Shown here: positions 59,412-64,000 of the stretch, in pieces
How the letters are laid out: the number at the start of each line of letters is the position of its first letter
Numbering within the stretch: the stretch's first letter is position 1
NCBI GenBank assembly: GCA_951812925.1
Contig: OX638368.1
Coordinates: 122,907,309-122,971,308 of the forward strand
DNA: 64,000 nt
DNA from: Calliopum simillimum
Lineage: Eukaryota; Arthropoda; Insecta; Diptera; Lauxaniidae
Direction: 5' to 3'
The notes under the pieces: model-generated
The model's database searches: none
What the model was told of the DNA's origin: nothing
Seen by the model: the letters and a program-made list of their open reading frames with translations, nothing else
Translations under genes and position numbers: made by a program

Positions 59412-62400
59412 CTCTTACAAACTGATAAATATCAAAACGACTTAGATCGGTTCTTTAGTTACATAAATATTCTTAATTTTTAGCTTGAGACACATAAGTC
59501 CCTATGGTCGTCAAGGGGTTAATTATTTAAATATAATTTATTTTTGTCTTGGGACACATATGTTCCTATGGTCGTCAAAGGGTTCATTTGTTTGAGGTAC
59601 TTTTCACCAGAGGTTTAAGTTTAAGGTAATTTTTTGTAAGGTCTTTCTGGGCGAGATATTTCTTAAATTTTTGGGCAATTTTTTTCTTTCTTGTAAACAA
59701 TAATATTGAAGCCATCAATGAAACGCATTTGAAATTTGACTGAATATTGAGAAAGTAAATTTCTTTGAATTTAAAACAACGTAAATCCGACATTGTACAT
59801 ATGTATCTATGATATATATAACTTCTTTACACACTCTGAGAATTCTGCTCATATTCCTTCATTCATTTATTTATTTCGTAATAGTTAATGCACATAAGAA
59901 AACAAAATTCATTAAAATGCAATTACGAGTATATAATATAAGTAATAACAACTGTTTTCATAACTCAAAGGTCTATAAATGTTAACACAAAATTATGAAA
60001 AATAAATATTAATATTGCAATAATTAAATACGTACATTAAAAATACTAACTGCCATACCTAAATTGGAGCGTCAGCGTTATTTTACTGTCTAAAATTTCT
60101 CATGTACATACAATTTGTATGGCGTATACCGAAATTGCCAACGCTCAACGCTGAGCTATTCGAATTTCCAATTTCGATATAGCGTTATGGAGTGAAGTTA
60201 GCTGCAGAAAATTAAAAAAAGAAACAACAATATGATTTTGACAAACAAATGACTTCAACGCAACGCTCTTTATTTCGGTATGGCGCTTGACGCTTTTGTG
60301 TAACGTTAAATAACGCAACGCCTGACGCTCCAATTTAGGTATGGCAGTAAGAAGAATAATGTAAGAGATAAAGATTTAAGAATAACAATTAGTACAGAAA
60401 GAGGCATAGATTTAGGATAAATGATTGAAGATTAATTGCTTAAACACTTGTTTAATATAATGATGTAAATAATTTCATTCTTGCTCATATGTTTGTCTTC
60501 TTAAATTTGTTTTGTATTTTCTTTTGTTTCAGAGCTCCAGAAATTATCGCTGGACTTTTCCCAAATTTGAATATAAATTATCGATCCTCGCTCAACAAGT
60601 TTAACAATATGGGTAATGATTTTTTGGTGTCATTTCGAAACTCTTCAAGAAAAGTAAGTTTATAATTATAATTTAAAATTACTTTTTAAGTTAACTTCTT
60701 ATTCCGTACAGTAAATGCAAACAAAGAAATTCCAAAAAATAAAAGATACTACTGATTCTTCAATTAATTTTTTAGAGGATTTTCTTTTTTTTTAAAATCA
60801 TTGCAAGTTGAGAATCTTTTAACCAATTTTTATTTAATGTATGTGGCTTGAAAAAGAATTTAATGAATAAAGAAATAAAATGTTGTATAAAAGCTTAAAT
60901 TCGGTAAACTGAATGACAAATAAATAAAAACTTTAATTTGATTTAAAATTTTAGCTGTGTTTTTGACGACAGCTTATCTGCGGCCATATATGTTTTTGAC
61001 TGATAAAGTGGTGTCGCAACGTAAATGGGCGTTTGAGCTTCGAACACGAATGATAGTTTGACCGCTACGAATCATTCAAAACTGATGAATTTCTGACTAT
61101 GTACCGCCCGGATTCATTCCAACCGCAGAAAATTCCGCATTCCGTATTTTTTCAGAAACTTAATGAGCACCTCATAAATCAAGTAGTGTAAAATTATGTA
61201 AATAAACGGCTGATTCATCGTTAAAAATGGTTTTAAGCCTTCCTGAGTATGTGCGTTCTATCCTTTTTATATTTGTGTTATTTCATAAATCAAAACGAGC
61301 AGGTATCTATTTAAAAATCGATAAAAATCAACTGTTGCATTTAAATAATTTCCGCACATATTCGTTCTGCTCAATCGATGCGGAAGCTGTGGAAATAATT
61401 ATCCATACAAAGTTTGACACGCTCATATGCTTGAAGGTGGCACCACTACTTGAAGCAAATAGTGTGGCAGCATTTTAATTTGACAGTGGCTGGCTTGACA
61501 GAATTCATGATTGCTTTGCTCTTTTTGTAAAGTTGGCTTTGTTTGGGTTTTTACGTTTTACCTTTATATTTGACTGCTTTTTACGGTACAAATAAATAAT
61601 TTTCGCAGTAATTTTATAGAATTCGCTCAGAAAAATTGTGATGGTTTTAATTTTCTTCAAAGTTCGTTTACGCCGCTTTGTTTGACGTATTTAGTTCACA
61701 CTTCAAGGATCTTTCTATTTAGCGCTTCAAGTAATCTTAAGGCGGAAAATTGAGTCTCAGTTTTAGTGTTGTAAGGAGGCAGCGTATATGCCATTAGAAT
61801 CGTTATGATAGAGCAAGTATTTAGAGCACGCGGTTGGTATGAGGTTTGTTTTACGAAATTTCAATTATTTAAAAAAAAAAATGCATTACGTCACAATTTA
61901 ATCAATAAAACATCAGTATTTACATTTTACAAATGAAACTTCGTTTCAGGAATCCAAACCTCAAACTGGCGTTGCACATGGCTTGGGTACACAAAACATG
62001 CTTGAACTAACCCCACATGCGGGAAGAAGGCCATATTATACTTCATTTTTCGATTGGGGTGTTTATTTTCCATTTGTCGCCCAGGCAGTGCGTTCCAAAA
62101 AGTATATATATCCACAGGTAAGTGTTGAACAAAAAAATGTTATTTGAATTCAAGATGTGATTTTATAAAAAACAAACGAAAGGTTAAGTATTTCCATGAT
62201 CAGTATTAAAATGCTTCTTTTGTAACAAAGGATTGTTTCACTTTTTGTTCGAATTGTACCTAAAATTATTCAGTTATATATCTGACCTTAAAGGGGCTGT
62301 CGATGAACTCCGAGACGCTGCTAGGTGGGGTGGGGGGGGGGTGGGGGTTTGAGCAAGCGTCATGCTTGATGTATTTTATTTATTTTTTTATATGAAGCTA

Positions 62401-64000
62401 CCGTCACAGGGGGAGGGGGGTTCATTTTAGCATCACGGAGTTTATGGACAGCCCCAAAGTAGATCTCTAAAAATTTCCTTTAAAAATCAAAAATTGGTGT
62501 CCAGTAAAATAGAGGCTTCACGGGTCGTTTTAGCTTGGTTATACCTCGATGTCCTCCCACTCCATTTTTTTATGCAAAATTATTCACTGGGGTACAAATA
62601 TACACATTGTTTCCATATAAAAAAAAAATAGGTTTGACATAAACTAAGCAAAAGAACCGAGTATGCAGTTAGCTTTCCATTATTTATAGATCAAAAATGG
62701 TATTTTTGAAAATTCGAGGCCAGATTTACATTGAAAATGATATCTCTTGCTTTGGTTTAATTTTTAAAAAAAACGCAAAAAAGCATTTTTTTTCTACAAA
62801 AAAGGTTCAACAAAAAATTCTTAAAAATACAATGGGGGTTATCGTGAATCAAGATTCCCGGGGAATTTTCGCAGACTGCCGTGCATTCTATATTGCAGTT
62901 TAAGAAAATTCCCCGGGAATCTTGATTCACGATAACCCCCATTGTATTTTTAAGAATTTTTTGTTGAACCTTTTTTGTAGAAAAAAAAATGCTTTTTTGC
63001 GTTTTTTTAAAAAATTAAACCAAAGCAAGAGATATCATTTTCAATGTAAATCTGGCCTCGAATTTTCAAAAATTCCCGTTAACTCGATCAGCTAGAATTT
63101 TCGAAAATACAATTTTTGAATCTACAAATAAATGGAAAACTAAACTAAACAAACCTTTTTTTGAAACAGACAGGTCAAATGTGAACCCCATTTGGTAATC
63201 GAAATTCAACTCTAAAAATCGATTAGCGCATGATCGACTTAAAAAAAAACTTTTTCTGTATATTTGAACCCCAGTGAATAACTTTGCATAAAAAAAACAT
63301 GTAGTGGGAGGAAATCGAGGTATAACAAAGTTAAAACTACCCTAGGTTTTCGACTTCCTACTCCAGTTCTAAAGTAAAAAGTGATTAACCTGAAAAGTAA
63401 GCATTTAAACAATGGAAAAATCATTCGAAAACAAAAAACCGAAATATTTTTACTTTCAATTCATTGGAAAATTCTTTTATTTATAGGTTTCCGGTCTTGT
63501 TCAAAAGGATCCAATACTTCAGCGCGCTATTAAGCAAGCGGCAGAAGAAATCTTACGTGATCAGAGATTGGCCGGCAATAGAGCTAATAATGAACCAAGA
63601 ATTACAGAAAATTTGGATAACAATGATGATGATCATGATGATGATGATGAAACGCCAATAATTGAAACTCTCAATTATCAGGAGATATTGAGAAAACAAG
63701 AAAAGCGTGCCACCAGCATTCTTATGGAAATGCGCTCGACTTTAAATAATTTTCTATTAGCTTTAACATCCTGGTTACTGTACAAACTTTTACCATGTTT
63801 TTTATCTGGTGTCGTAACGCACACGCAACAAATTCAAATGCTCAAAGCTGCTACCCAACGCGCACCTAATACACCATTAATTTTTTTGCCATTACATCGT
63901 AGTCATTTAGATTATATAATGGTTACTTTCATACTAACGAACAATGATATACGCAGTCCATTGGTTGCCGCGGGCAATAATTTGCAAATTCCAGTTTTTG
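48464..64000 (+). CDS. mino: Mitochondrial glycerol-3-phosphate acyltransferase 1 (minotaur), 3' end off window
   Basis: GPAT1 makes lysophosphatidate from glycerol-3-phosphate and acyl-CoA at the outer mitochondrial membrane. It is the first step of glycerolipid synthesis. Exons: 48464-48588, 60533-60653, 61950-62117 and 63487 to beyond 64000, all in frame (309 codons so far). Exon 1 has a Kozak-like AAAAATG and codes a hydrophobic helix (residues about 13-37, FSVGFSLLGCVEATSVALII). Exon 3 gives GRRPYYTSFFDWGVYFPFVA. Exon 4 has an Asp-rich insert (NDDDHDDDDE), a second hydrophobic stretch (LALTSWLLYKLLPCFLSG) and acyltransferase motif I. That motif, FLPLHRSHLDYIMVTFIL, includes the catalytic HX4D, and AAGNNLQIPVF follows. 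Intron 1 is about 12 kb and repeat-rich. Exon 1 joins by phase (2+1) and by giving a continuous SKTRAPEIIAGLFPNL. Confidence 0.93.
48705..49410. repeat. Two-orientation array of GGAAATAA(C/T)GCC motifs, mino intron 1
   Basis: GGAAAT or its complement occurs at least 17 times in about 700 bp. Most copies are extended to GGAAATAACGCCAGAAAA or TTTTCTGGCGTTATTTCC. Longer repeats include AAATCTCCATACAAAATT (48736 and 49010) and GGAAATAAAGCCAAAAA. Both strands are used about equally, so many alternative hairpins are possible. It starts about 115 bp past the exon 1 donor. Confidence 0.8.
49411..54963. other. mino intron 1, middle: repeats, no gene established
   Basis: Long AT-rich DNA with dispersed-repeat traces. 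A block at about 50750-50870 resembles the inner arms of the 44499-46590 element, and 53735-53818 matches 41920-42008. No coding exon for mino or another gene is supported apart from the unrecognised ORF listed. Confidence 0.45.
49801..50055 (-). other. Unrecognised ORF, 84 aa, in mino intron 1
   Basis: Open frame MFESGLAYFLMVGQITDYNG to NFINY with a hydrophobic stretch (ISYAFYAIILGYLANIISS). Just upstream (about 50240-50088, same strand, other frame) is another open stretch, LDCLLSRLLEEESYSENVNN, ending in a stop. Together they resemble a decayed coding copy, but no family is recognised. Confidence 0.25.
54964..55168. repeat. 21-bp degenerate tandem repeat
   Basis: About ten units near GAATTTGATTTGGAAAAAGTT. 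The period is a multiple of three, so frames stay open on both strands (repeats of NLFWKKL and FFQIKF type). These are array products and not evidence of a gene. Confidence 0.8.
55169..56179. other. mino intron 1: unassigned, with a GC-richer island
   Basis: Most is AT-rich. About 55930-56075 is distinctly GC-richer (GCTAGCTTCATGCCGTCCGG and onward) and may be a piece of a retroelement. It was not identified. Confidence 0.35.
56180..56660. repeat. Second copy of the 27583-28268 repeat family
   Basis: Shared phrases include GAGCTTACTGTTCA, TTTAGCATAGATT, ATATTATACTATTTTTGCA and CATTCGTATGTTTATCAGTT. It is colinear with 27600-27940 but with extra sequence inserted. Confidence 0.65.
56690..57670 (-). 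pseudogene. Tc1-like DNA transposon with decayed transposase
   Basis: On the minus strand, about 57420-57260 reads FLETESLLRRTGSGRPRKTT with downstream LRDRLKTGPKI in a shifted frame, the linker region of Tc1 transposases. Further fragments are RKNRFSHTKC (about 57190) and DWAKVIFYDGSKTNLMSSD (about 57110-57055), which covers the second catalytic Asp region. The rest is broken by stops. The upstream end may be CACTTACGGTCAAAAAAA near 57668. It is not functional. Confidence 0.75.
57671..60049. repeat. mino intron 1, last part, with a cluster of CCTATGGTCG repeats
   Basis: Five copies of TCCCTATGGTCG or its complement lie at about 58767, 59131, 59342, 59499 and 59563. The fourth is followed by TCAAGGGGTTAA. 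They look like terminal pieces of one or more piggyBac-like non-autonomous elements. Otherwise no gene; the ORF at 58076-58291 is hydrophobic but unrecognised. Confidence 0.5.
60050..60347 (-). mobile_element. TWA-type MITE, copy 3 of 3
   Basis: Same family and orientation as 38483-38773. The ends are CTGCCATACCTAAATTGGA and TCCAATTTAGGTATGGCAG. Exact target duplication TAA at 60047-60049 and 60348-60350. It lies 185 bp upstream of mino exon 2. Confidence 0.88.
60654..61949. other. mino intron 2
   Basis: It contains a fragment starting AGCTGTGTTTTTGACGACAG at about 60954 (repeat family of 36187) and an unrecognised ORF at 61227-61478. No other gene is supported. Confidence 0.45.
62293..62455. 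mobile_element. 163-bp MITE, GGGGCTGTCCATAAACT family (copy 2)
   Basis: The termini are GGGGCTGTCGATGAACTCCG and CGGAGTTTATGGACAGCCCC. The centre is G-rich (runs of G8-G9). The flanks are AAA/AAA. Related to 36597-36720. Confidence 0.78.
62522..63342. mobile_element. 820-bp fold-back element in mino intron 3
   Basis: The outer ends are GGGTCGTTTTAGCTTGGTTA and its imperfect complement, closing CTACCC. Both are followed by TTATACCTCGAT and CCTCCCACT. The inner ~165-bp arms (about 62697-62865 and 62904-63073) are almost identical complements around a roughly 40-bp loop. They include ATGGGGGTTATCGTGAATCA and TCCCCGGGAA. It is non-coding; two mirror ORFs in it are artefacts of the symmetry. Confidence 0.85.

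Noticed and set aside
62697..62942. Mirror-image ORFs MGVIVNQDSRGIF on both strands
   Set aside because: A consequence of the near-perfect palindrome; same peptide from each arm, no support as a gene.
1..64000. tRNA, rRNA, CRISPR or complete endogenous viral genes
   Set aside because: No tRNA A/B-box pair, no rRNA stretch, no spacer-repeat array and no gag/env-like frames were found; the RT fragments are non-LTR type.

Overview
This is a 64 kb stretch of AT-rich, intron-rich nuclear DNA from a fly. The ribosomal protein L4 and O-GlcNAcase proteins read as close relatives of the Drosophila ones, introns are long, and transposon debris is dense. It looks like a non-drosophilid dipteran with a larger genome than Drosophila (a tephritid or similar is a guess; the sequence does not settle it). 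RpL4/mino and Oga/Nelf-A are, as I remember them, neighbouring pairs on Drosophila 3R, so the segment probably belongs to Muller element E. There is no bacterial-style content: no operons, CRISPR, rRNA or tRNA were found.

Seven protein-coding genes could be resolved to exon level. From left to right: (1) Nelf-A, minus, 3 exons seen, 3' end beyond the window; (2) a FAM173-type mitochondrial protein-lysine methyltransferase (ATPSCKMT family), plus, 2 exons; (3) Oga, minus, 13 exons, 1066 aa; (4) an MCC (mutated in colorectal cancers) homologue, plus, 9 exons, 856 aa; (5) BCAS2/SPF27, minus, 2 exons, 225 aa; (6) RpL4, plus, 4 exons, 406 aa, with a candidate H/ACA snoRNA in intron 3; (7) mino (GPAT1), plus, first exon about 12 kb upstream of the second, 3' end beyond the window. 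All listed splice junctions have GT/AG ends and keep the reading frame. The genes are unrelated housekeeping functions: transcription pausing, mitochondrial protein methylation, O-GlcNAc removal, scaffolding, splicing, translation and glycerolipid synthesis. They do not form a pathway.

The rest is dominated by mobile elements. There are three clear non-LTR remnants: a jockey-like 3' fragment at 4066-4954, an RTE-like copy at 19215-21489, and an R1-like copy with RNase H at 42055-43600. There is also one Tc1-like transposase relic (about 56690-57670), a ubiquitin-RpL40 retropseudogene (33353-33630), several MITE families with recognisable target duplications, and an unusual number of long fold-back (near-palindromic) elements. 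The most striking are at 7292-8055, 34973-37963, 44499-46590 (with a hAT-like element nested in one arm) and 62522-63342. Simple tandem arrays lie at 12149-12640 (20-bp unit) and 54964-55168 (21-bp unit). A peculiar two-orientation array of a GGAAATAA(C/T)GCC motif lies just inside the first mino intron.

No novel multi-gene system is visible. The best second-look items are the snoRNA candidate, the motif array in mino intron 1, the nested hAT insertion whose empty site survives in the opposite arm, the 76-bp and 265-bp elements that both landed in TAAATAAA-like targets, and the transcribed intronic hairpins.
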